Shown piece by piece: positions 34,659 through 43,191 of a DNA stretch of 64,000 bases. The position numbers were made by a program, and so were the translations under genes. The stretch is from JARRKC01 sp037388505. Its GTDB lineage: Bacteria; Acidobacteriota; UBA6911; RPQK01; JAPXNP01. The stretch is taken from the NCBI GenBank assembly GCA_037388505.1, contig JARRKC010000009.1:62001-126000 (forward strand), written 5' to 3'. How positions within the stretch are numbered: position 1 is the first letter of the stretch; every line of letters starts with the position of its first letter. Below the pieces are notes generated by a model that saw nothing but the letters and a program-made list of their open reading frames with translations, was not told the origin of the DNA and ran no database searches.

Positions 34659-34824
34659 GGCTTCACCTTTTCTTGTGTTTGGTATGTTCCTGGTTAACAG
34701 AGCCGTCAGGAAAATCCGAGACAGTGTACATGAAACCAAGCCTTCCGGGCCTTCTCTTGTGAGATTCCGCAGTCTTATGGTTCGAAGTTCGACAGTCCGC
34801 AGGCAGGTTCCTCGGCGAACCCCG

Positions 34825-34830
34825 TATAAT
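34825..34830 (+). promoter_or_regulatory. -10 box giving a leaderless start for the DUF6178 gene
   Basis: A perfect TATAAT ends 7 nt before the GTG start at 34838. No -35 box and no ribosome site are visible. Confidence 0.5.
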
Positions 34831-34837
34831 CCTCTCT

Positions 34838-36103
34838 GTGAGCAAGATCGACAAGCGTCGCCGCGAGATCGTTCGGCGGCCGGAAGAGGTTGTCTACCGA
34901 AGCTGCTACGCGCCGGCGGACCTCAATCAGATGCTCGAGAGCGCGGATACACGTTCTCTGATCCGGCGGTTGCCGCCGGCCCAGGTCTATTTCGGCATCA
35001 AGGACCTGGACGACGAAGCGGTGGCCCGCTTGCTGCCTCATCTGACTGAGGAGCAGTGGACCACAGTGTTGGACCTGGACCTCTGGCGCAAGGACAGGCT
35101 GGACCTCCCAGCCTTCCTCGGCTGGCAACGCCACCTGATCCAGGCCGAGGACGCGGTGGCACGAAAGCTCGTTCGGGCTACCGAACCCAAACTCTGGCAG
35201 ACGTTCTTTCTCAAGACTCTGGAAATCTATGTCCGCGTCGAGGAAGATGAATTCGACGGTGAGCCCACCGACCGCGAGACGGTGATCACGCCCGACGGCG
35301 GATTTCTCATCGGGCTGCCGGGAAATCCCGAGATGGCGAGAGTTGCCCGTGAGTTGCTGGCCCGCCTCTATGAGCTCGATGCCGACTGGATTCGGACAGT
35401 GATCATTCAGGCTCGAATGCAGACGCCCAGCGAACTCGAAGAGGAGGCCTATCAGAGCCGCCGGCGCAGGATCGAAGATCTGGGCTTCCAAGACTACTTC
35501 GATGCGATCGAGATCTACACGCCTCTGCAGTTGACCGACCCTCTGCCCGAGAAGCGCCGCCAGAAGGGGCACGAACCGACGGAACTCCCTTCGAATTTGG
35601 GGAGTTTCGGAGGAGGCGGACCCATACTGCTGTTGCAGGCCATGTCTGTTCTCGAGACGGAGCGGCTCCAGGAACTGGTGGAAGAACTCTTTTTCGTCTG
35701 CAACAAGGTCCTCTCTGCGGATCGAATCTCTCCGGCAAAGCCCTCGAATATCAAGCATGGAATCCGCAAAGCTCTCTCGGGGATCAACCTGGGGTTGAGC
35801 TTCTGGTCCGAAGAACAACTGGGAAAGGCGGCCGCCGGGCTTCGCCGGCACTTTCTCGTCTCTTTCTTCCAGCTGGGCTTCGGCCAGCTTACGGAGTTGC
35901 GGACCAGAGCTGAGGATGTACGTGCAGGCGGCTTCGTGCCGGAAGCCGGAAGCTTCGAGGAAGCGGTACTCGAGGGCTTTCTGCGGCATTTTCCGGTCTT
36001 GACGGGCCGGCTAAAGGACCGAATTCGCCGGCGCCCGATTCGGAACCTCGGGGACATGAGGCAGGCGTTCGAGCTCCTGCAGAAGATGCGGCGCGAGACC
36101 TGA
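34838..36103 (+). CDS. DUF6178-family protein
   Basis: This 421-residue soluble, helix-rich protein resembles DUF6178: LIRRLPPAQVYFGIKDLDDEAVARLLPHLTEEQWTTVLDLDLWRKD (spread over residues 40-85), FLGWQRHLIQAEDAVARKL, then EEEAYQSRRRRIEDLGFQDYFDAIEIYTPL. The family is seen mainly in Deltaproteobacteria-like and Acidobacteriota genomes and has no known function. The start is GTG 34838, right behind a TATAAT. There is no signal peptide, so it acts in the cytoplasm. Confidence 0.75.
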   Translation: MSKIDKRRREIVRRPEEVVYRSCYAPADLNQMLESADTRSLIRRLPPAQVYFGIKDLDDEAVARLLPHLTEEQWTTVLDLDLWRKDRLDLPAFLGWQRHLIQAEDAVARKLVRATEPKLWQTFFLKTLEIYVRVEEDEFDGEPTDRETVITPDGGFLIGLPGNPEMARVARELLARLYELDADWIRTVIIQARMQTPSELEEEAYQSRRRRIEDLGFQDYFDAIEIYTPLQLTDPLPEKRRQKGHEPTELPSNLGSFGGGGPILLLQAMSVLETERLQELVEELFFVCNKVLSADRISPAKPSNIKHGIRKALSGINLGLSFWSEEQLGKAAAGLRRHFLVSFFQLGFGQLTELRTRAEDVRAGGFVPEAGSFEEAVLEGFLRHFPVLTGRLKDRIRRRPIRNLGDMRQAFELLQKMRRET

Positions 36104-36123
36104 GGCGAGAGAAGTCGACACAG

Positions 36124-36151
36124 ACGAGCAAGGATGCTTATCCCACCCTCG
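36124..36151. repeat. Dispersed hairpin repeat, copy 2
   Basis: AGCA-AGGA-TGCT (stem of four) is followed by TATCCCACCCTCG in the 59-bp gap between the DUF6178 and endonuclease V genes. It aligns with the copy at 981-1006. Confidence 0.5.
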
Positions 36152-36162
36152 GAACTCGGCAC

Positions 36163-36816
36163 TCATTTGTTCAGCGCGGCCAGCCGATCGGCCTGGCGGA
36201 TGGGCTCGGGGAGGCGAAAACGAGGCGTCACGCGGAGCGTCCACTCGACACAATCCTCCAGGACCAGGCCGTAGCCTACTGAAACGAAGATCGGTTTGAC
36301 GCCGGCGCGCGTCCGAAGCACACTGCCGATCACCTCGCCCCGATCTCGTAGTTCGGAACGATCACCACGAGTCTGCCCCGGCTCGTCAAAACTTCCAACC
36401 AGTCTGGACTTGCCGATCCCGATGGTCGGCTGCTGTAGCCAGAGTCCGAGGTGCGAAGCAATTCCGAATCGCCGTGGATGGGCTCGGCCGTGTCCATCCA
36501 CGAACAGCAATTGAAACGGGCGTGCCAGGCGACGCAGCGCTTCGAGAATGGGGGGAATCTCTCGAAAGCTCAGCAGACCGGGGACGTAGGGAAAGGGTGT
36601 CCGGAGGCGGGCGATCGCGTGATCGACGAGTTCGAGCCCGGGATACGCCAGCCGACAAATCGTGGCAACGGATTCGCCGGTCGTCTTGACGTACGCAACG
36701 TCGACCCCTGCGATGAACTCCACTTCGGGCAGCACCAGGTCGGTGCGGATCGATGTGCGAAGCTCCTTCTGCAGAGCAATCGCTTCGCGCGGGGTCAGGT
36801 TCCAGTCGTGCAACAT
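36163..36816 (-). CDS. nfi: Endonuclease V (deoxyinosine 3' endonuclease)
   Basis: The 217-residue protein carries the Nfi signatures: GVDVAY (first catalytic Asp), YVPGLLSFREIPPILEAL (with the catalytic Glu), LLFVDGHGRAHPRRFGIASHLG (second catalytic Asp) and IGIGKSRLVG. It nicks DNA one base 3' of deaminated bases such as hypoxanthine. It follows leuD by 11 bp on the same strand and probably shares its transcript. It ends 59 bp from the stop of the DUF6178 gene. Confidence 0.93.
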   Translation of the reverse strand: MLHDWNLTPREAIALQKELRTSIRTDLVLPEVEFIAGVDVAYVKTTGESVATICRLAYPGLELVDHAIARLRTPFPYVPGLLSFREIPPILEALRRLARPFQLLFVDGHGRAHPRRFGIASHLGLWLQQPTIGIGKSRLVGSFDEPGQTRGDRSELRDRGEVIGSVLRTRAGVKPIFVSVGYGLVLEDCVEWTLRVTPRFRLPEPIRQADRLAALNK

Positions 36817-36827
36817 GGCTCCGACCG

Positions 36828-37424
36828 CTAACGGAAGACTCGCCGGCGAGCTTCGTATTCGCCGATCTGCTCCTCGTATTGCAGCGTAAGCCCGATCTCG
36901 TCGAGACCGCTGAGCAATGCCTCACGTCGGAAAGCCTCGACCTCGAACGGAATGGAGAGACCTCGTTCGTCCGAAATGGTCTGGGCTTCGAGATCGACCG
37001 TGAGTTGCATCCCAGGGTTCTCGCCGATCAATCGGAGGAGCTCCTGAACCTGGTCTTCCGAGAGTCGGATCGGCAGCATACCGTTCTTGAAGCAGTTGTT
37101 GAAGAAGATGTCGGCGAACGAGGGAGCAATGATAGCCCGGAATCCATAGTCGAGCAGCGCCCACGGGGCATGCTCGCGCGACGAGCCACAGCCGAAATTG
37201 GCGCCGGCGACGAGGATCGATGCTCCGGCAAATTCGGGACGATTCAGTTCAAAATCGGGGTTCAAGGAACCGTCCTCGCGGAAGCGCCAATCTGCGAAGA
37301 GAAACTGGCCGAATCCGGTCCGCTCGATCCGCTTCAGATACTGTTTGGGAATGATCTGGTCGGTATCGACATTGACCCGATCAAGGGCCGCTGCCACGCC
37401 GGTGAGTTTCTTGAACGGTTTCAT
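36828..37424 (-). CDS. leuD: 3-isopropylmalate dehydratase small subunit
   Basis: The 198-residue swivel domain is complete: VNVDTDQIIPKQYLKRIERTGFGQ, GANFGCGSSREHAPWALLDYGFRAIIAPSFADIFFNNCFKNG. It pairs with LeuC to isomerise 2- to 3-isopropylmalate in leucine synthesis. It lies third in the leuA-leuC-leuD order on the minus strand, 63 bp after leuC. Confidence 0.96.
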   Translation of the reverse strand: MKPFKKLTGVAAALDRVNVDTDQIIPKQYLKRIERTGFGQFLFADWRFREDGSLNPDFELNRPEFAGASILVAGANFGCGSSREHAPWALLDYGFRAIIAPSFADIFFNNCFKNGMLPIRLSEDQVQELLRLIGENPGMQLTVDLEAQTISDERGLSIPFEVEAFRREALLSGLDEIGLTLQYEEQIGEYEARRRVFR

Positions 37425-37487
37425 GATCCTTGTCCCGGCCCCTCCACACCCGGGAAGGGCCCTCTGACTCCGTATCGGATCGGGATA

Positions 37488-38894
37488 CTAGTCCAGATCC
37501 CAGTTTCGAATATCGACGAAATGGCCGGCGATTGCCGCCGCCGCCGCCATCTGGGGACTGACCAGATGCGTCCGCCCGCCCTTTCCCTGCCGACCCTCGA
37601 AGTTGCGATTCGAAGTCGAGGCACAGCGTTGACCCGGCTCGAGAATATCGGGATTCATCCCGAGACACATACTGCAGCCCGATTCTCTCCATTCGAATCC
37701 GGCCTCCCGAAAGACCTCGTGGAGACCCTCGGATTCCGCCTGCTTCTTGACCGACTGAGAACCGGGGACAACCATGGCCTTGACCTGCGCAGCCACGCGT
37801 CGGCCTCGCACGATTCGGGCCGCCGCCCGAAGATCTCCGATCCGCGAGTTCGTACATGAGCCGATGAATACACGATCGAGTGGAATCTCCTGAATCGCCG
37901 TGCCCGCCTTCAACGCCATGTACTCGAGGGCGCGATCCACGGCTCGCTGGACTCCGGGGTCGCGGAAGTCGGCGGGCGAGGGCACCGCCCCCGTCACATC
38001 CGTGACCATGCCCGGACTGGTTCCCCAACTGACCTGGGGCGGAAGCTGATCGACGGCCAGATCCAGCTCTCGATCGAACGCCGCCCCTGGATCGGTGGGA
38101 AGAGTCTCCCAATACTCGACGGCTTCCTTCCAAGCCGCACCTGTGGGTGCGTACGGACGTCCTTCCAAGTATTCGAACGTCTTCTCGTCCGGTGCAATCA
38201 TCCCGGCGCGCGCTCCGGCCTCGATCGACATGTTGCAGACGGTCATGCGTTCCTCGAGCGAGAAGCCACGGATGGTGTCGCCGGCATACTCGACGACATA
38301 ACCGGTGGCCCCGTCGGTGCCAATCGTCCGGATGATGTAGAGAATCACGTCCTTTGCCGTCACACCCGGCTGAAGATTCCCCCGAACGGAGATCCTGAAG
38401 GTCTTCGGGGTCGATTGAAGCAGGCACTGAGTGGCCAGGACGTGTTCGACCTCACTCGTTCCGATTCCGAAAGCCAGTGCCCCGAAGGCTCCGTGCGTCG
38501 ACGTATGGGAGTCCCCACAGACAATGGTCATCCCCGGCTGGGTGACGCCCAGTTCAGGCCCGATGACATGGACGATCCCCTGGTTGGGATGATCCAGCCC
38601 GAACAACTGAACTCCGAACTCCCTGCAGTTTTGCTCGAGGGTCTCAACTTGAGTTCGGGAAATCGGATCCGCGATGGGGAGGGAGCGATCCGTCGTAGGG
38701 ACGTTGTGATCGAGCGTCGCATAAGTCAGATCGGTTCGTCGAACGGAGCGATTGGCCTGACGCAGACCTTCAAATGCCTGCGGCGACGTGACCTCATGAA
38801 CGAGGTGCGCGTCGATGTACAGAACAGCAGGCTGCCCCGGGGCCTGAACGACGACGTGCTCATCCCAGATCTTCTCGAATAGTGTCTTAGCCAT
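37488..38894 (-). CDS. leuC: 3-isopropylmalate dehydratase large subunit
   Basis: The 468-residue aconitase-family subunit starts MAKTLFEKIWDEHVV and shows IDAHLVHEVTSPQAFEGLR, VCGDSHTSTHGAFGALAFGIGTSEVEHVLATQ, FIGSCTNSRIGDLRAAA and SGCSMCLGMNPD; the Cys in SCTNS and CSMC ligate the 4Fe-4S cluster. It works with LeuD. The ATG at 38894 fits the family; the open frame upstream does not. It starts 25 bp after leuA. Confidence 0.96.
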   Translation of the reverse strand: MAKTLFEKIWDEHVVVQAPGQPAVLYIDAHLVHEVTSPQAFEGLRQANRSVRRTDLTYATLDHNVPTTDRSLPIADPISRTQVETLEQNCREFGVQLFGLDHPNQGIVHVIGPELGVTQPGMTIVCGDSHTSTHGAFGALAFGIGTSEVEHVLATQCLLQSTPKTFRISVRGNLQPGVTAKDVILYIIRTIGTDGATGYVVEYAGDTIRGFSLEERMTVCNMSIEAGARAGMIAPDEKTFEYLEGRPYAPTGAAWKEAVEYWETLPTDPGAAFDRELDLAVDQLPPQVSWGTSPGMVTDVTGAVPSPADFRDPGVQRAVDRALEYMALKAGTAIQEIPLDRVFIGSCTNSRIGDLRAAARIVRGRRVAAQVKAMVVPGSQSVKKQAESEGLHEVFREAGFEWRESGCSMCLGMNPDILEPGQRCASTSNRNFEGRQGKGGRTHLVSPQMAAAAAIAGHFVDIRNWDLD

Positions 38895-38919
38895 GAATCG
38901 ATTCCCGCCAGAGAAACCG

Positions 38920-40476
38920 CTAGACCTGCAGCGTGCCGGAGCCGGAAGTGGTGTGCTCTTCGACCCGTTTCTGCTCATATGCGGCCTTGTTGACGGCATT
39001 CAGATAGGCCCTTGCGCTGGCATCGATGATGTCAACGCTGGCCGCTTTGCCCGTGTAGGCTTTGCCGTTGAACTCAACGTGGACGAAGACTTCGCCGAGC
39101 GCGTCGGTACCTCTCGTCACGGAACTCACGCTGTACTCGAGCAAACGACCGGCGAGGCCGGTGATTCGATCGATGGCCTTGTACGATGCATCCACCGGAC
39201 CGTCACCGAAAGCGGAGTCGATCCCAACGGTGTTCCCCCGTTCCAGTTTGACGACGGAATTCGACAGTTCCTGGTTGCCTCCATAAGCGAAGACGTATTT
39301 CAAACGCCAGGTGTCCGGGATCAGCTTCATACCATCCTGGATTATGGCTACCAGGTCCTCGTCGTAGACCTCTTTCTTCTGGTCTGCGAGCTTGGTGAAA
39401 AAGAAATAGGCTCTCTCGACTTCTTCCCGACTCAGGTTGTAGCCCAGTTCTTCGAACTTCTTGGCCAGGGCGTGGCGACCGCTGTGCTTGCCCAGCACCA
39501 GCGTGCTGCTGACCATACCCACCGATTGCGGAGTCATGATCTCGTAGGTGAGTGTGTTTTTCAGGACGCCGTCCTGATGAATACCCGCTTCGTGGGCAAA
39601 AGCGTTCTTGCCGACAATGGCCTTATTGGGCTGCACGAACGTACCGGTGAGGTTCATCAACAGCCGACTCGATTTATAGATTTCTTCAGTGACGGCTCCG
39701 GTGTGATACGGAAGCCGCTCCTTGCGCACCCTGAGTGCCATGACGATCTCTTCGAGGGACGCGTTCCCGGCTCTTTCGCCGATGCCGTTGATCGTACATT
39801 CCACTTGACGGCACCCGGCGTCCAAGGCGGCCAGTGAGTTGGCTACAGCCAGGCCGAGGTCGTTGTGACAGTGGCACGAGAAAACGACGCCCTCTTTGTT
39901 CGAGACCTTATCGATGATTTCTCTGACGAACGGGCCGAACTCCTGCGGCACGGTGTAGCCGACCGTGTCAGGGATGTTGATCGTGCGGGCGCCCGCTTCG
40001 ATCGTTGCCTCGAAGACCTCCACCAGGAAGGGGATCTCGCTGCGCGTCGCGTCCTCGGCAGAGAACTCGACATCCTCGCACAGATCACGCGCAATCTTGA
40101 CTGCCTCCCGCGCCTGAGCGAGAACCTCTTCGGGACTCTTGCGAAGCTTGTGCTTCATGTGGATGTCCGAAGTAGCAATGAACGTATGAATGCGGGGTTT
40201 CCTCGCCTCCTTGATGGCCTCCCACGCTCGCTCGATATCGAGTCGGTGCGCCCGGGCCAGGCCCGCGATGACCGGATTCACGATTTCAGCACTGATTGCG
40301 CGTACCGCCTGGAAGTCGCCCTCCGAGGCAATCGGGAAACCGGCCTCGATCACGTCCACTTTGAGACGATCTAGCTGACGGGCCATCTTGAGTTTCTCTT
40401 CAAGGTTCATCGAACAGCCAGGTGACTGTTCGCCGTCTCGCAAGGTCGTGTCAAAGATGTAGACTCTGTCGGACAT
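38920..40476 (-). CDS. leuA: 2-isopropylmalate synthase
   Basis: This 518-residue protein has the HMGL-like TIM barrel, beginning YIFDTTLRDGEQSPG, with EAGFPIASEGDFQAV, FSCHCHNDLGLAVANSLAALDAGCRQVECTINGIGERAGN (spread) and HEAGIHQDGVL, and a C-terminal LeuA dimer domain with VHVEFNGKAYTG that gives leucine feedback. It condenses acetyl-CoA with 2-ketoisovalerate. The ATG at 40476 has GGAGG five bases upstream. A TTGACG-17-TAGCCT promoter lies just before it. It heads the leu operon. Confidence 0.97.
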   Translation of the reverse strand: MSDRVYIFDTTLRDGEQSPGCSMNLEEKLKMARQLDRLKVDVIEAGFPIASEGDFQAVRAISAEIVNPVIAGLARAHRLDIERAWEAIKEARKPRIHTFIATSDIHMKHKLRKSPEEVLAQAREAVKIARDLCEDVEFSAEDATRSEIPFLVEVFEATIEAGARTINIPDTVGYTVPQEFGPFVREIIDKVSNKEGVVFSCHCHNDLGLAVANSLAALDAGCRQVECTINGIGERAGNASLEEIVMALRVRKERLPYHTGAVTEEIYKSSRLLMNLTGTFVQPNKAIVGKNAFAHEAGIHQDGVLKNTLTYEIMTPQSVGMVSSTLVLGKHSGRHALAKKFEELGYNLSREEVERAYFFFTKLADQKKEVYDEDLVAIIQDGMKLIPDTWRLKYVFAYGGNQELSNSVVKLERGNTVGIDSAFGDGPVDASYKAIDRITGLAGRLLEYSVSSVTRGTDALGEVFVHVEFNGKAYTGKAASVDIIDASARAYLNAVNKAAYEQKRVEEHTTSGSGTLQV

Positions 40477-40506
40477 TTCTTCCTCCACGCTGAAATTTAA
40501 TCGTCC

Positions 40507-40535
40507 AGGCTAGCAGCCCACCTCTCACACGTCAA
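40507..40535 (-). promoter_or_regulatory. Promoter of the leuA-leuC-leuD operon
   Basis: On the minus strand TTGACG (40535-40530) and TAGCCT (40512-40507) are 17 bp apart, about 31 bp upstream of the leuA ATG. No T-box or attenuator leader was seen. Confidence 0.45.
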
Positions 40536-40665
40536 CGTGGGGCGGTCCACCAGCTGGCGCCACGGGGGCTTTCTGGAATCCCAGTCTGTAAAATGGATGA
40601 CTCCGATTGCTACCCGAATCATCCAAAGATAACCGAAGCGGGGCCCGGTTGCCAAATCGCTCGCC

Positions 40666-41904
40666 CTAGAGGCGCTCCACTCCGCTGCGCGCAAGGAGAA
40701 ATCCGCTTGCTGAAACGGTCAGCAATCCGGCCAGCACGAGCAGCGCAAAGGTGGGTGAAACGCGCGATGCAAGGAAGCCCGCGGTCAAGTCGCCCAGTGG
40801 CATCCCGCCACGGAAAGCCAGCATGAAAATGCTCATCATCCGGCCCCTCATCTCGTCGGCGGTCGCCAACTGGACCAGCGACGTGATCGCCGCGAACAGT
40901 GTGATCAGGCACCCCCCGGCCAAAAAGAGAATGACGCAGCTCAGCGTCAGACTGCGCGACAGCGCAAACGCCGCCAGGAAGAATGCGAAAACGATCTGGA
41001 TCTTGAGTGCAGCCAATCCCTGCCGTGACGCCCTCGAGAAGGTCGCATAGAGCAGCGCCCCAGCGATCGATCCGGCGCCGGACACCGCCATCATGTTGGA
41101 GTATCCGGTTGCGCCCAGACCGAAGACGTCCTTGGCGAAGACCGGGAGCAGCGTCAGGATGGGCACCCCGCAAAAAGTGCTTACGAACCCCAGAATGGTC
41201 AGTTGCCACAAAGAACCCTTGCTTCGAATGTATCGGAACCCGCCTTTGATCTGGACGACGACCGATTCGTGGGTCTTCTGAGGCACGAAGGAGGTATTGA
41301 TCATGAAGAGTGCGATGACGACTGCAAGGAAAGAGAAAGCATTCAGACCGAAGCAGAAAACGGCTCCCAGTGCCGCGAAGGCAGCGCCCGCGATCACCGG
41401 ACCGATCATTCGCGCCAGGTTGAATTGAATCGAGTTCAGCGCGATGGCATTGGGGACATCCCGGCGCTTTACGAGTGTCGGGATCAGAGCCTGATAGGCA
41501 GGGCCCCCGAAAGCCTGTCCACTGCCCGCAACGAAAACCAGAACCAGAAAGTGCCAGACCTGGACATGTCCCGACGCTACGAGGATGGTCAGGACGACGG
41601 CGACCGACATCTGCACGTACTGCGAAAACAGCAGGAGCTTCCTCCTGTCGCGGCGATCCGCAAAGGCCCCGCCGACGAGGCTCAACAGGATAAGGGGCAG
41701 CTGGCTCAGGAAACTCACCAGGCCCAGATAGAAGGCGGATCCTGTCAGCTGAAGAACGACCCAGGACTGTGCCACCAGCTGCATCCACGTCCCGGTGGTG
41801 GAGGTAAAGGCTCCCAACCAGAGGAGGCGGAAATCACGATACCGAAAAGCCTGAAACGTCCGTCCCAGAGCGGTTGCTTCCGTGCGTGAAACGGTTTCAG
41901 ACAT
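40666..41904 (-). CDS. MFS transporter (EntS-like, MFS_3)
   Basis: A 412-residue, 12-span major facilitator protein: FRYRDFRLLWLGAFTSTTGTWMQLVAQSWVVLQLTGS, GGAFADRRDRRKLLL (motif A between spans 2 and 3), FVAGSGQAFGGPAYQALIPTLV. The layout matches the MFS_3/EntS efflux group, whose members export siderophores or drugs; the substrate is unknown. The ATG at 41904 is 7 nt from a perfect TATAAT (41911-41916) and has no ribosome site. Confidence 0.9.
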   Translation of the reverse strand: MSETVSRTEATALGRTFQAFRYRDFRLLWLGAFTSTTGTWMQLVAQSWVVLQLTGSAFYLGLVSFLSQLPLILLSLVGGAFADRRDRRKLLLFSQYVQMSVAVVLTILVASGHVQVWHFLVLVFVAGSGQAFGGPAYQALIPTLVKRRDVPNAIALNSIQFNLARMIGPVIAGAAFAALGAVFCFGLNAFSFLAVVIALFMINTSFVPQKTHESVVVQIKGGFRYIRSKGSLWQLTILGFVSTFCGVPILTLLPVFAKDVFGLGATGYSNMMAVSGAGSIAGALLYATFSRASRQGLAALKIQIVFAFFLAAFALSRSLTLSCVILFLAGGCLITLFAAITSLVQLATADEMRGRMMSIFMLAFRGGMPLGDLTAGFLASRVSPTFALLVLAGLLTVSASGFLLARSGVERL

Positions 41905-41910
41905 GCAGAG

Positions 41911-41916
41911 ATTATA
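41911..41916 (-). promoter_or_regulatory. -10 box giving a leaderless start for the MFS gene
   Basis: On the minus strand TATAAT is followed by six bases and then the ATG at 41904. No convincing -35 box was found. Confidence 0.5.
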
Positions 41917-42054
41917 GTAGGAGAGGCAGCTTTCTTGCCCCGGCGCGGCAGCCCTGGCACGGGGAGGGCTGAACACTGCATCGAACCCGTCCTGCCCGAG
42001 GTGATTGGCCAGGCACCGATCCTCCGGGGCATCGGAACAAGCCCGCGGCCTTTC

Positions 42055-43146
42055 CTACGAGAACAGGAATTCAATCACGTCGCCGTCGTGGACTTTGTAG
42101 TCTCGGCCTTCGGTGCGGATCAGCCCCTGTCGATGAAGATTCTGAAAGCTGCCGTGCTTCTTCAGCTTCTCAATGGAAGTCACCTGGGCGCGAATGAAGC
42201 CCTTCTCCATGTCGGAATGGATCTTCCCGGCGGCCTGGGGAGTTGCCGTGCCTTCAGGAATGGCCCATGCCGAGAGCTTATCGTTGACGATCGTATAGAA
42301 AGTGATCAGGCCGAGGATGCCGTAGGCTGCGGTAACGAGCCGATCGAGGCCGGTCTCGTTCAAACCCAGAGCTCGCAGAAAATCGCTTTTCTCTTCGGGT
42401 TCGAGCTGCTGCAGCTCCCATTCCAGCTGTGCACAAAGCGGGACGACCAGGGGAGAAGTCGCGATCCGGCTCAATTGGATGCGCCCTGCGATTGAGGCGG
42501 AGGGATCGTTCAGATCATTCTCCGAGATATTGGCGACGTAGATCACCTGCTTGCTCGTGAGGATCCCGAGCCCTTTCAGCTCTTGAAGCGATTCATCGTC
42601 CAGATCGAGATCCCGCAAGGGCTTGCCCGAAGCAAGCGCCTCACGGTAGAGGGTGAAGCGTTGTTCTTCTGCCGCATAAAGCCGAGGGCTGGTCTTCCAG
42701 GTGCGCGTGCGGCGCTCGATTGCCCGGTCCATGACCTCGAGATCCGCGAGGAGCAGTTCCGTCTCAACGACGTCGATGTCGCGAGAAGGATCCACGGTTC
42801 CATCGACATGGGCGACGTCCCCCTCCCGGAAACATCGAACCACGTGCGCAATAGCATCGACCGCCCGAATGTTGCCCAGGAATTGGTTACCCAGACCTTC
42901 CCCGCGGCTGGCACCGCGGACCAGACCCGCGATGTCCGTAAACTGGATGAACGTCGGGTTCGTTTCCTGAGGTTTCAGGAGCTCCGCCAATGCGGTCAGC
43001 CGGGGATCGGGAACTGCAACCACCCCGACGTTGCTGTCGATCGTGGTGAAGGGATAGTTGCTGACCGTGGCATGACCCGCGGTGAGCGCATTGAAGAGTG
43101 TGGACTTTCCGACATTCGGGAGGCCAATAATGCCAATCGCAAGCAT
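42055..43146 (-). CDS. ychF: YchF/Obg-like ATPase
   Basis: The 363-residue protein has the YchF P-loop GLPNVGKSTLFNALT, switch region YPFTTIDSNVGVVAVPD, DIAGLVRGASRGEGLGNQFL, NISENDLNDP in place of the classical NKxD (the ATP-preferring variant), and the C-terminal TGS domain FYTIVNDKLSAWAIPEGTATPQAAGKIHSDMEKGFIRA. It binds ribosomes and is linked to stress responses. Length is normal. Ribosome site GGAGGA lies 11 nt upstream of the ATG. Confidence 0.95.
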   Translation of the reverse strand: MLAIGIIGLPNVGKSTLFNALTAGHATVSNYPFTTIDSNVGVVAVPDPRLTALAELLKPQETNPTFIQFTDIAGLVRGASRGEGLGNQFLGNIRAVDAIAHVVRCFREGDVAHVDGTVDPSRDIDVVETELLLADLEVMDRAIERRTRTWKTSPRLYAAEEQRFTLYREALASGKPLRDLDLDDESLQELKGLGILTSKQVIYVANISENDLNDPSASIAGRIQLSRIATSPLVVPLCAQLEWELQQLEPEEKSDFLRALGLNETGLDRLVTAAYGILGLITFYTIVNDKLSAWAIPEGTATPQAAGKIHSDMEKGFIRAQVTSIEKLKKHGSFQNLHRQGLIRTEGRDYKVHDGDVIEFLFS

Positions 43147-43191
43147 CCCGCGATACTCCTCCGGCTCCCCTCCGGTTTCGCGTCCGGACCG

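Noticed and set aside
40477..40665. Possible T-box or leucine attenuator before leuA
   Set aside because: Only a weak GGTGGACCGC similarity; no specifier loop, leucine-rich leader peptide or paired terminator/antiterminator was found.
41954..41969. TGGCACGGGGAGGGCT resembling a sigma-54 promoter on the + strand
   Set aside because: It points into the 3' end of ychF antisense with no gene downstream; the -12 side is poor.
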